64,000 nucleotides of DNA from Lichenicoccus sp964242335 (GTDB lineage: Bacteria > Pseudomonadota > Alphaproteobacteria > Acetobacterales > Acetobacteraceae), in assembly GCA_964242335.1 (NCBI GenBank), contig CAXTAY010000002.1, positions 159,574 through 223,573 of the forward strand. The letters run 5' to 3'. The position numbers and the translations under genes are program-made. Within the stretch, counting starts at the first letter, position 1; the number at the start of each line of letters is the position of its first letter. Below are positions 1 to 7,417 of this stretch, in pieces. A model generated the notes under the pieces. That model did no database searches, was not told the DNA's origin, and saw nothing but the letters and a program-made list of their open reading frames with translations.

Positions 1-884
1 CCGTGCGGACGCGCGCCAGGCTCGGGCAGGGTGCCGGGGATGCCGTGCAGCTCCGCCTGGCCCAGGCGCGGCACCGCGGCGAGCAGCGCCTGGCTGTACG
101 GGTGGCGGGGGGCCGCGAAGAAGCGCGAGGCCTCGCCCCACTCGACGCTGCGCCCGGCGTACAGCACGGTCAGCGAGCGCGCGTACTCCTCGACGATCGA
201 TAGGTCGTGGGTGATGAACAGCAGGCCCATGCGGTGCTCGCGCTGCAGCCGCGCCAGCAGCTGCAGGATCTGCCGCGCCACCAGCGGATCGAGCCCGGTG
301 GTCGGCTCGTCGGCGATCAGCAGCCTGGGCTCGCAGGCGAGGGCAGCCGCGATCATCACGCGCTGGCGTTGTCCGCCGGAGAACTGGTGCGGATACTCGT
401 CGAGCCGCCGCGCCGGGTCCGGCAGCCCGACCTCGCCGAGCAGCTCGATGGCGCGCCGGCGCGCCGCCGCGGCACTGGCGCCGTGGTGCAGCCGGTGACC
501 CTCCGCCACCTGGCGGCCGATGGTCATCGACGGGTTCAGCGCCGAGAGCGGGTTCTGGAACACCATGCCGATGCGGCCGCGCAGCACCCGCATCCGCGGC
601 TCGTCGAGGGCGAGCAGGTCCTCGGTCGTGGCGCCGGTGCCGAACAGCACCCGGCCGCCGGTGCGGCTGCCCGGCGGCAGCAGGCGCATCGCGGCCAGTG
701 CGGCGATGGTCTTGCCGGAACCGGACTCGCCGACCAGGGCGGTCATCTCGCCCTCGCGCACCACCAGGTCGAGATCCTCCAGCACCGGCACCAGGCCGCG
801 GCCGTCACGCGACGGCAGGCTGACCCCGAGCTGCCGCAGCGCCAGCACCGGCGCGCCCCTGTCGCTCGTCACCCGGTCGCTCAT
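1..884 (-). CDS. Oligopeptide/dipeptide ABC transporter ATP-binding protein (OppD/DppD type), 3' end outside window
   Basis: Cytoplasmic ATPase that powers a peptide-type ABC importer together with the two permeases directly upstream. The frame starts at ATG 884 and overlaps the TGA of the preceding permease (ATGA), so translation is probably coupled. Walker A GESGSGKT lies near residues 52-59, followed by Q-loop FQNPLSALNP, signature FSGGQRQR and Walker B LLIADEPTTGLD. The extended C-terminal part reads HGIPGTLPEPG before the window edge, the place where OppD/DppD proteins carry their extra C-terminal region. About 294 codons are visible. A second ATPase (OppF/DppF) may lie beyond the left edge. 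Family certain; substrate not determinable. Confidence 0.93.
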   Translation of the reverse strand, partial: MSDRVTSDRGAPVLALRQLGVSLPSRDGRGLVPVLEDLDLVVREGEMTALVGESGSGKTIAALAAMRLLPPGSRTGGRVLFGTGATTEDLLALDEPRMRVLRGRIGMVFQNPLSALNPSMTIGRQVAEGHRLHHGASAAAARRRAIELLGEVGLPDPARRLDEYPHQFSGGQRQRVMIAAALACEPRLLIADEPTTGLDPLVARQILQLLARLQREHRMGLLFITHDLSIVEEYARSLTVLYAGRSVEWGEASRFFAAPRHPYSQALLAAVPRLGQAELHGIPGTLPEPGARPH

Positions 885-1789
885 CGTGCGGCGCTGCGCG
901 CGAGCAGCCCCTGGCCGATCAGCGAGGTCGCCAGCATGGCGGCGAAGATCATCAGGCCCGGCGGCACGATCAGCCACCACGGGTCGAGTGCGATCATGTC
1001 GAGCCCTTCCTGCAGCAGCCCGCCCCAGCTGGTCTGCGGCGGCTGCACGCCGAGCCCGAGGAAGGAGAGGGCGGACAGCACGAAGATCATGTCGCCGACC
1101 AGGAAGGTGAAGTTCACCACCAGCACCGGCGCCATCACGCGCAGCAGGTGGGTCAGGGCAACGTGGGCGAAGCCGCCGCCGAGCTGGCGCGAGGCGTGCA
1201 CGAAGTCGCGGTCGCGCTGTGCCAGCGTCTCGTTGCGCACCAGCCGCGCCAGCGGCGGCCAGGAGATCAGCCCGAGCAGCAGGATCAGGCTCGGCGTGTT
1301 GAGCGGCACGATGGCGCCGAAGAACACCAGGATCACCAGCCCCGGGAGCGCCAGCACGGCATCGAGCAACCGCATCAGCGCCTGATCCAGCAGCCGCGGA
1401 CCCAGCCCCGCGATCAGCCCGTACAGCGTGCCGACGATGAAGGCGAGCGCCGCTGCCGGGAGTGCCACCAACAGGGTCGAGCGTCCGGCGGCCAGCAGAC
1501 GCGCGAGGGCGTCGCGTCCGAGGTCGTCGGTGCCGTCCGGGTATCGCCAAGTCGGACCGATCAGGACGACACCGCCGTGCAGCGCGAACGGATCACGCCC
1601 GTATAGCAGCGGTCCGAGGCTGGAGGCGAAGAGGATAAGCCCGCCGAGTACCAGACCCGCCGTCAGCGTCCGGTTGCCGCCGTGCAGGCGCAGCAGCCGC
1701 CCGAGATGGACCGCCGGACCGCCGAACCTGCGCGTTCCGCGATCGGCATCGGCGATCCCGGGACTCTCGAGTTCCGTGCTCTCAAGCAT
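881..1789 (-). CDS. Peptide-type ABC transporter permease (OppC/DppC family)
   Basis: Inner-membrane permease of the peptide ABC importer, 302 aa. An N-terminal membrane helix (about residues 43-60) precedes the OppC-typical G-T-D-x-L-G-R-D segment (86-93). Several further helices follow, with the EAA-like cytoplasmic loop near residues 197-215 (HASRQLGGGFAHV) that contacts the ATPase. It overlaps the upstream permease by 8 nt and the downstream ATPase by 4 nt, the spacing of a single operon. The N-terminal tail of about 40 residues is longer than in E. coli DppC, so a later start is possible, but the 8-nt overlap supports the one given. Confidence 0.92.
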   Translation of the reverse strand: MLESTELESPGIADADRGTRRFGGPAVHLGRLLRLHGGNRTLTAGLVLGGLILFASSLGPLLYGRDPFALHGGVVLIGPTWRYPDGTDDLGRDALARLLAAGRSTLLVALPAAALAFIVGTLYGLIAGLGPRLLDQALMRLLDAVLALPGLVILVFFGAIVPLNTPSLILLLGLISWPPLARLVRNETLAQRDRDFVHASRQLGGGFAHVALTHLLRVMAPVLVVNFTFLVGDMIFVLSALSFLGLGVQPPQTSWGGLLQEGLDMIALDPWWLIVPPGLMIFAAMLATSLIGQGLLARSAAR

Positions 1790-2741
1790 ATCCGACCCTG
1801 GGATCGAGCAGCGTGTTGACGATGTCGGCGAGCAGGTTGCCGAGCACGGTGAGGATGCCGATCACCAGCACGATGCCGATCAGCACCGGGTAGTCCTGCG
1901 ACAGCGCGGAGCGCCAGAGCAGCCAGCCGAGCCCGGGAAAGGCGAACACGGTCTCCACCACGACGCCGCCGGCGAAGATCGAGGGCAGCGACAGCCCTAC
2001 CACGGTGACCAGCGGCCGCAGGGCGTTGCGGATCACGTGACGGATCAGGATGCGCGACGGCGAGGCGCCGCGGGCGGCCGCGGATCGCACGTAGTCCCGG
2101 CCGAGCTCCTCATGCACCGATTGCGCGAAATAGCGTGACAGCACCGGCACCGTGAGCAGCACGATGGTCAGCGCCGGCAGGGCCAGATGCAGCGCGATGG
2201 AGCCGATCGTCTGGTGCGACAGGCGCAGGTCCTCGACACCGCCTGCGGGGAACCAGCCCAGGTCCATCGAGAACCACAGGATCAGCAGCGTGCCGCTGAA
2301 GAACGAGGGCAGGGCGTAGAGGGCGAGCTCGAAGCCGCCGATCGCCCGACCTGCGGCGCGGTCGTAGAGTGCGCCGTGCGCGAGGCCGAGCCCGAAGGAG
2401 ATCAGCAGGCTCGCGGTCAGCGACACGATCTGCAGGGCGAGCGTGTTCATCTCGTAGGTCGCGAGCAGCGCCGCCACCGGCCGCTGCACCTGGTAGGAGT
2501 AGCCGAGCCGGCCGTGAGCGAGATCTTCCCACCAGTGCAGGTATTGCTGCCAGAACGGCTGGTCCAGCCCCAGGCTGTGGGTGAGTTCGGCGACCGAGGC
2601 CGGCGAGGCTTTCGGCCCGAGGATGCCGTAGACCGGGCTGCCCGGCGCGATGTTGACCAGGACGAAGGTCAGCGTGATCAGGATCACCAGCGACAGCGCA
2701 GCACTGCCGAGCCGTCCGCTAATGCCCCACAGGATGCGCAT
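1782..2741 (-). CDS. Peptide-type ABC transporter permease (OppB/DppB family)
   Basis: First permease of the importer, 319 aa. It begins with a membrane helix (residues about 12-32), followed by the periplasmic OppB-type motif HGRLGYSY (77-84) and five more hydrophobic segments; an EAA-type loop (YVRSAAARGASPSRILIRH) is in the C-terminal half. ATG 2741 is preferred because AGGGAG lies 8 nt upstream; an in-frame GTG at 2762 would add seven residues. Either start lies inside the 3' end of the solute-binding protein gene, an overlap typical of this operon type. Known role of the family: dipeptide, oligopeptide, nickel or heme import; the substrate here cannot be read from the sequence. Confidence 0.92.
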   Translation of the reverse strand: MRILWGISGRLGSAALSLVILITLTFVLVNIAPGSPVYGILGPKASPASVAELTHSLGLDQPFWQQYLHWWEDLAHGRLGYSYQVQRPVAALLATYEMNTLALQIVSLTASLLISFGLGLAHGALYDRAAGRAIGGFELALYALPSFFSGTLLILWFSMDLGWFPAGGVEDLRLSHQTIGSIALHLALPALTIVLLTVPVLSRYFAQSVHEELGRDYVRSAAARGASPSRILIRHVIRNALRPLVTVVGLSLPSIFAGGVVVETVFAFPGLGWLLWRSALSQDYPVLIGIVLVIGILTVLGNLLADIVNTLLDPRVGYA

Positions 2742-4386
2742 CGGCGGTCTCCCTGGGGACACCCGGACAAGCCATCGCCCCGGACAGCGTCAGGAGTTCC
2801 GGCGACCAGGTGCCGGTCGGGCTCGTCATCGCCTGCACACCGTGGAGATCCGAGCGGGTCAGCGTGGCGATCGCCCCGGTCGGCAGGAAGATGAACGGCT
2901 GAAGTGACGCGATGTAGTCCTGCACGACATCCAGCGGCTGGTTGCCCTGGCCGGTGATCACCGCCTCGTTCAGCGCGTCGGTCCGAGCATCACGGAAACG
3001 GCCGAAGTTGCTGGTGCCGTCCGACGAGAAGAACTGCTGGCTGTCCGGAAAGCTCTCGACCGTCCAGGCGATCATGATGCTGTCCCAGTCATGGCCGTTT
3101 CCGCCCAAGGTGGCGAACAGCTCGTTGAACTCGACGCCGCGGATCGACAGCGCGATGCCTACCGCGGCGAGGTTGCGCTGGATCACCTGCAGCGTGATCA
3201 GCCGGTCCACCACGCCCGCGGACACCTCGATGTCGAAGGCCAGCCGCTGGCCGTCGCGGGTGCGGATGCCGTCCGGCCCGGGCGTCCAGCCGGCCTGGTC
3301 GAGCAGGGCGCGCGCGTGCGCCGGGTCGTAGTCCAGGTTCGTGTAGCCGCGCTTTGCCTGCGGCGACAGGAAGCTTCGCATCGCCACCGGAACCGGACCG
3401 TGGATCACGCTGCCCTGGCCGTGCAGGGCGAGCGAGATGACCTGCTTCTGGTCGATCGCGATCGCGATCGCCTGGCGCACATGCACGTCGTTGAGGAACC
3501 GCGCGTGCGGCGACCGGAAGTTGAGGATCATCGACAGGAAGCCGAAGGGACCATCGAGCGTCTCGGTGCGCAGGCCCGGCAGGGTCTGGACCAGGCTCCA
3601 GAGGCGGAACGGCACGTTCGCGGCGTCGATCTCGCCCGAGCGCAGCGCCTGCAGGGCGTTGCCGCCCTCCAGGAAGTCGATCACCAGCCGCTTGATGTGC
3701 GGGTGCTGGCCGCCATACAGCGGGTTCGGCGTCAGGGTGAGGTGCCGGCCGACCTCGAAGTCGCCGAGCAGGAAGGCGCTGTCGGACACCGCGAACAGTT
3801 TCGGGTCGGTCTGACGCGCGCGCATCTCGCGCAGGCTCATGCCGCGAAAGACGTGCGCCGGCATCGGCTGGACGGTGTTGCCGAGCCCGAGGCGCAGGAA
3901 CCAGGCAGGATTGACCCGCCGGTTCAGCCGGATCTCCACCTCGTGCGGCGACAGCGCCACCACGTGGTCGAGCATGTTCGGTATGCCGCCGAGCCGGTAC
4001 CACACGTAACCCGCGCCGATGCTGCGGATCAGGTCGAAGGTGAACACGACGTCGCTCGCGGTGATCGGCACGCCGTCCGACCACAGCCAGGGCTTGATGG
4101 TCAGGCGCCAGGTCTGCCCGCCATCCGGGGTCGTGACCGAGCTCGCCAGGCTCAGCGCCGGGTCGTATGCCGATTGACGGTCGATCCAGACCAGCGGCCG
4201 GTAGATCTGGTAGATGATCTCCTTGTTGTAGACTGAGCTGGTCAGCAGTGGATTGAGCGAGGTGACACCCTGCGGGTCACCCTGTCCAAGCCCGGAGGGA
4301 AGCACGACCGTGCCGCACGGAGCATCCGCGCGGGCCGCGGCCACGCACAGGACCAGCATGACCATAAATAGAGACAGCGTCCGCAC
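2719..4386 (-). CDS. Peptide-type ABC transporter solute-binding protein (SBP_bac_5 family)
   Basis: Periplasmic binding protein of the importer, 555 aa, typical family length. Residues 1-20 form a Sec signal peptide (RTLSLFMVMLVLCVAAARA) with likely cleavage before Asp21. The mature part shows family features such as NPLLTSSVYNKEIIYQIYRP near the N-terminus, TIKPWLWSDGVPITASDVVF, and FARFLNDVHVRQAIAIAID-like text in the middle. It is the first gene of the ABC set, with the permease starting inside its 3' end. The gene 10 bp upstream encodes an unrelated DNA-glycosylase-family protein, so the importer may be co-transcribed with housekeeping genes. Substrate unknown. Confidence 0.92.
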   Translation of the reverse strand: MRTLSLFMVMLVLCVAAARADAPCGTVVLPSGLGQGDPQGVTSLNPLLTSSVYNKEIIYQIYRPLVWIDRQSAYDPALSLASSVTTPDGGQTWRLTIKPWLWSDGVPITASDVVFTFDLIRSIGAGYVWYRLGGIPNMLDHVVALSPHEVEIRLNRRVNPAWFLRLGLGNTVQPMPAHVFRGMSLREMRARQTDPKLFAVSDSAFLLGDFEVGRHLTLTPNPLYGGQHPHIKRLVIDFLEGGNALQALRSGEIDAANVPFRLWSLVQTLPGLRTETLDGPFGFLSMILNFRSPHARFLNDVHVRQAIAIAIDQKQVISLALHGQGSVIHGPVPVAMRSFLSPQAKRGYTNLDYDPAHARALLDQAGWTPGPDGIRTRDGQRLAFDIEVSAGVVDRLITLQVIQRNLAAVGIALSIRGVEFNELFATLGGNGHDWDSIMIAWTVESFPDSQQFFSSDGTSNFGRFRDARTDALNEAVITGQGNQPLDVVQDYIASLQPFIFLPTGAIATLTRSDLHGVQAMTSPTGTWSPELLTLSGAMACPGVPRETADAHPVGH

Positions 4387-4396
4387 GAAGCGTCGT

Positions 4397-4999
4397 TTAC
4401 GAAGCCGCTGCTGTCATGTCCAGGGCGCATGTCACCTGTGCTTTGAGGGCGGGCAGGACGTCGGCTTGGAACCAGGAGTTGCGGCTCTCCCACACGCCGG
4501 TGCGCCACGACGGATGGGGAAGCGGGAAGTAGCGCGGCAGGAAGCGCCGGAACTCCTGCACCCGCGGGGTCATCGCGCCGCGTCCCAGCACGTGGTTCTG
4601 CGCGTAGCTGCCGATCAGCAGGGTCAGCCGGATCTCGGGCATCCGTGACAGGATACGGTCGCGCCAGAGCGGCGCGCATTCCGGCCTGGGCGGGTTGTCG
4701 CCGCCCTGCGGCAGGCGGCCCGGATAGCACAGTCCCATCGGCAGGATCGCCACCCGGCTGGTGTCGTAGAACAGCTCCTTGCCGATGCCGAGCCAGCCGC
4801 GCAACCGCTCGCCGGAGGCGTCCCAGAACGAGATCCCCTTCTCGTGCACCACCGTGCCCGGCGCCTGGCTCGCGATCAGCAGCCGTGCCGTGGACGACAC
4901 GTGCAGGATCGGCCGCGGACCCAGCGGCAGGTGCGCCGCGCAGTGCCGGCAGGCACGCACCTCCCGCACCAGATCGTCGAGCGCGCGCGCCTGGCTCAT
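4397..4999 (-). CDS. Uracil-DNA glycosylase superfamily protein
   Basis: Predicted cytoplasmic protein of the uracil-DNA glycosylase fold, 200 aa from ATG 4999. An N-terminal C-x2-C pair (CRHC) precedes RLLIASQAPG, matching glycosylase motif A (G-x-x-PG type), and FWDASGERLRGWLG follows. The C-terminal HPSWR resembles motif B (HPS). These fit the group often annotated as uracil-DNA glycosylase family protein, distinct from classical Ung; whether it excises uracil is not established for every member. An upstream in-frame ATG at 5077 would add 26 low-complexity residues and overlap the preceding gene, so it was not chosen. It sits 13 bp after a secreted-protein gene and 10 bp before the ABC importer. 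Confidence 0.8.
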   Translation of the reverse strand: MSQARALDDLVREVRACRHCAAHLPLGPRPILHVSSTARLLIASQAPGTVVHEKGISFWDASGERLRGWLGIGKELFYDTSRVAILPMGLCYPGRLPQGGDNPPRPECAPLWRDRILSRMPEIRLTLLIGSYAQNHVLGRGAMTPRVQEFRRFLPRYFPLPHPSWRTGVWESRNSWFQADVLPALKAQVTCALDMTAAAS

Positions 5000-5012
5000 C
5001 CGAGGCGCAGGC

Positions 5013-5465
5013 TCAGGGCTCGTTCGAGGCCGGCTCGTGCGCGCCGAGCGCGAACACCACGATGCGCTGACCGGCATGCTGGAAATACAGCGCGCACGGG
5101 ATCAGCGCCCCGGCCACCAGCGGCTGCGTCGCGTGGCTCAGGCCGAACCGCGCGGCGACCGGTGCCGCGTTGCCGCCGAGGCTGCCCGGCAGGTCGAGCC
5201 CGTTGCGCTGCGTATCGCCCACCGCACGCACCTGGCCGTTGAGCAGCGCCACCGTGCCGATTCCGGGACAGGCGACGTCGATCAGCCGGTCGGCCAAGCC
5301 GCCATGATTGGTGATGGTGGCGGACAGCGTGGCGCTGTGGTCGGCGTCGTTGCCGTCGCCGCTCGACGCCTCGATCTGCACCGGCCCCGACACCTGGGTC
5401 AGCGCATGCCCGGCCAGCGGCAGCGCCAGCAGACCGGCGGCGGTCAGCGATCTAGCCCAGCTCAT
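5013..5465 (-). CDS. Secreted PCu(A)C-like protein lacking the copper-ligand motif
   Basis: 150-aa exported protein with a signal peptide (about residues 1-21, SLTAAGLLALPLAGHAL). The mature domain resembles periplasmic copper chaperone PCu(A)C: TITNHGGLADRLIDVACP corresponds to the family's tolTNHGgaaDrLv segment, and PLVAGALIPCALYFQHAG to its PLkpGdtvpLTLtFekAG strand. The canonical H-x10-M-x21-H-x-M copper site is absent: the region that should hold the H-x-M pair reads FGLSHATQPL. If homologous, copper binding has probably been lost or changed. ATG 5465 overlaps the 3' end of thpR by 14 nt. The fold assignment is by motif memory and moderate in certainty. Confidence 0.6.
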   Translation of the reverse strand: MSWARSLTAAGLLALPLAGHALTQVSGPVQIEASSGDGNDADHSATLSATITNHGGLADRLIDVACPGIGTVALLNGQVRAVGDTQRNGLDLPGSLGGNAAPVAARFGLSHATQPLVAGALIPCALYFQHAGQRIVVFALGAHEPASNEP

Positions 5466-5985
5466 AATTGACCTCCGCGGTATAGACCGGATGCTCCTTG
5501 CCCAGCAGCGAGGAGAACAGCGTGAAGCAGGTGATCGGAACGCTCTCGGAGCGCAGCAGGTTGTGCGCCTGCACCCAGCCCGCAAGCACCGCCTCCGCGA
5601 TGCCGTCGACGCGCGCCAGCGTCACGTGCGGCTGGAAGCGCTTGCGTTCCGGCGGCAGGCCGATGCGCTGCAGCGCCGTCTCGATCTTGCGGCACAAATG
5701 CTCGACCGGCTCGCGATGCTCGACGCCGGCCCACAGCGCGCTCGCGCGTCCCGCCCGGTTGAAGATGCCGGTGCCGCTCAGGGTGAGCGGGAAGCTGCGG
5801 CCGCGCAGGGCGGCGAGCGCGTGGTCGATCTCCTCGGCGACGTGGCGGGGCGTCTCGCCGATGAAGCGCAGCGTCAGGTGCAGGTTCTCGGGCGGCGTCC
5901 AGCGTGCGCCGACCAGGCTGCCGTACAGCGCCGTCAGCCGTTCGCGCAGCGGATCGGGCAGCTCGAGCCCGACGAACAGCCTCAT
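5452..5985 (-). CDS. thpR: RNA 2',3'-cyclic phosphodiesterase (ThpR/LigT, 2H family)
   Basis: 177-aa cytoplasmic 2H phosphoesterase, which in characterised members hydrolyses 2',3'-cyclic phosphate RNA termini and can catalyse 2'-5' ligation in vitro. The N-terminus MRLFVGLELP is typical. Both catalytic H-x-T motifs are present: H36-L-T38 (in HLTLRF) and H120-V-T122 (in HVTLAR), with the expected spacing. ATG 5985 overlaps the TGA of the upstream esterase (ATGA), giving translational coupling. The start is set by the conserved N-terminus; the frame stays open far upstream antisense to the ABC permease gene, but that extension is not real coding sequence. Confidence 0.95.
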   Translation of the reverse strand: MRLFVGLELPDPLRERLTALYGSLVGARWTPPENLHLTLRFIGETPRHVAEEIDHALAALRGRSFPLTLSGTGIFNRAGRASALWAGVEHREPVEHLCRKIETALQRIGLPPERKRFQPHVTLARVDGIAEAVLAGWVQAHNLLRSESVPITCFTLFSSLLGKEHPVYTAEVNYELG

Positions 5986-6650
5986 CTTGCCGGGGCGGGA
6001 CGCGGGCGGACGGCGGCGATCAGGCGGCGCACGTCGGGCATCAGCCGGGCCACGATGATACGCACCCCGTCGGCGTTGGGGTGGATGTGGTCGCCCTGCA
6101 CCAGCGCGTCGTGGGTGGCCACGTCCTGGAGGAAGAACGGGTCGTAGATCAGGCCCGGACGCCGCGACAGGCGGTCGAACACGGCGCGGAACTCCTGCGC
6201 GTAGCCGGCCCCCATGTTCGGCGGCGCGATCATGCCGCTCAGCAGCACCGGCAGGTGCCGCGCGTCGAGCCGGTCCAGGATGGCGGACAGGTTCCGCTCC
6301 ATGCCGGCCGGCGGCAGCCCGCGCAGCGCGTCGTTGCCGCCGAGCTCGACGATCGCCGCGTCCGGATCGTCGCCGAGCGCCCAGTCCAGCCGTGCCAGGG
6401 CGCCCGCCGAGGTGTCGCCGGACACGCCGCCATCGAGCACGTGGGCATCGAGGTGCGCGCGGTCGATCGCCTGCTGCAGCTGGGCGACGAAGCCCTGCTC
6501 GTGCGCCAGGCCGTAGCCGGCGGTCAGCGAGTCGCCGAGCGCCAGCAGCTTCACCGGCGCGGGCGACGGGGCGACCGCGGCGGCGGGCCGCGGCAGCACC
6601 AGGCAAACAAGCAGCGCCAGCCGCGTTGTGCTCCGCCGGAGCTTGCTCAC
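5982..6650 (-). CDS. tesA: GDSL-type arylesterase/lysophospholipase (TesA-like)
   Basis: Periplasmic SGNH hydrolase of 222 aa, related to E. coli TesA/arylesterase, which cleaves acyl thioesters, aryl esters and lysophospholipids. A signal peptide covers roughly residues 1-25. The four SGNH blocks are visible: GDSL with Ser41, Gly in GGVSGDT, Asn in GGNDALRG, and the DxxH block DHIHPN near the C-terminus. It is divergent from the YbbA-type ATPase (47 bp between starts), the same arrangement as tesA/ybbA/ybbP in E. coli, which strengthens the call. Its 3' end overlaps thpR by 4 nt. Confidence 0.9.
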   Translation of the reverse strand: MSKLRRSTTRLALLVCLVLPRPAAAVAPSPAPVKLLALGDSLTAGYGLAHEQGFVAQLQQAIDRAHLDAHVLDGGVSGDTSAGALARLDWALGDDPDAAIVELGGNDALRGLPPAGMERNLSAILDRLDARHLPVLLSGMIAPPNMGAGYAQEFRAVFDRLSRRPGLIYDPFFLQDVATHDALVQGDHIHPNADGVRIIVARLMPDVRRLIAAVRPRPAPAR

Positions 6651-6697
6651 GGTCGATCCCGAGGCGGTCAGGCCGGCGGGCGGAGAAGACAGACACC

Positions 6698-7417
6698 GTG
6701 CACCGACCGACAGTTCCTCCTCCTCCGCCGCTGCTGCAGGCGCGCGACCTGTGGCTGACGGTGCCCGCGCGTCCGGATGCGGTCAACTCGGAGCGCACGC
6801 TGGACATCGTGCGCGGCGTCGGGCTCGAGCTGCAGGCGGCGGAGTCGGTCGGCATCGTCGGACCGTCCGGATCGGGCAAGACCAGCCTGCTGATGCTGCT
6901 CGCCGGCCTCGAGCGGCCGAGCCGCGGCAGCGTCTGGATCGACGGCACCGACTTCGCCGGCCTGTCGGAGGATGCGCGCGCCCGCTTCCGCGGCCGCCAT
7001 ATCGGTATCGTGTTCCAGTCCTTCCACCTGATCCCGACGATGACGGCGCTGGAGAACGTGGCGATCCCGCTCGAGCTCGCCGGCCGTCGCGACGCGGGCA
7101 CGCGGGCGCGGGCGGCGCTGGAGCAGGTCGGGCTATCGCACCGCGTCGGGCACCGGCCGGGCCAGCTGTCGGGCGGCGAGCAGCAGCGCGTGGCGCTGGC
7201 GCGCGCCTTCGCACCCGAACCGCGCCTGCTGCTCGCCGACGAGCCCACCGGCAACCTCGACGCGCGCACCGGCGAGAAGGTCGCCGACCTGATGTTCGGG
7301 CTGCAGCGCGACCGCGGCACCACGCTGCTGCTGATCACCCACGACGCCACCCTGGCCTCGCGCTGCGGCCGCAGGCTGTCGGTCGCCGACGGCCGGCTGT
7401 CGGCGATGGCGTCGTGA
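6698..7417 (+). CDS. ABC transporter ATP-binding protein, YbbA/LolD type
   Basis: 239-aa ATPase of the MacB/LolD/YbbA class, pairing with the FtsX-domain permease that follows. Walker A GPSGSGKT is at about 55-62, then Q-loop VFQSFHLIP, signature LSGGEQQR, Walker B LLLADEPTGNLD and the H-loop ITHD. The start is GTG 6698 with GGAGAAG upstream; the frame is open further 5' but that part is antisense to the esterase gene. It ends in a 4-nt overlap (GTGA) with the permease start. YbbA-YbbP systems are thought to extract lipophilic or esterase-related substrates from the membrane; the substrate is not proven. Confidence 0.92.
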   Translation: MHRPTVPPPPPLLQARDLWLTVPARPDAVNSERTLDIVRGVGLELQAAESVGIVGPSGSGKTSLLMLLAGLERPSRGSVWIDGTDFAGLSEDARARFRGRHIGIVFQSFHLIPTMTALENVAIPLELAGRRDAGTRARAALEQVGLSHRVGHRPGQLSGGEQQRVALARAFAPEPRLLLADEPTGNLDARTGEKVADLMFGLQRDRGTTLLLITHDATLASRCGRRLSVADGRLSAMAS

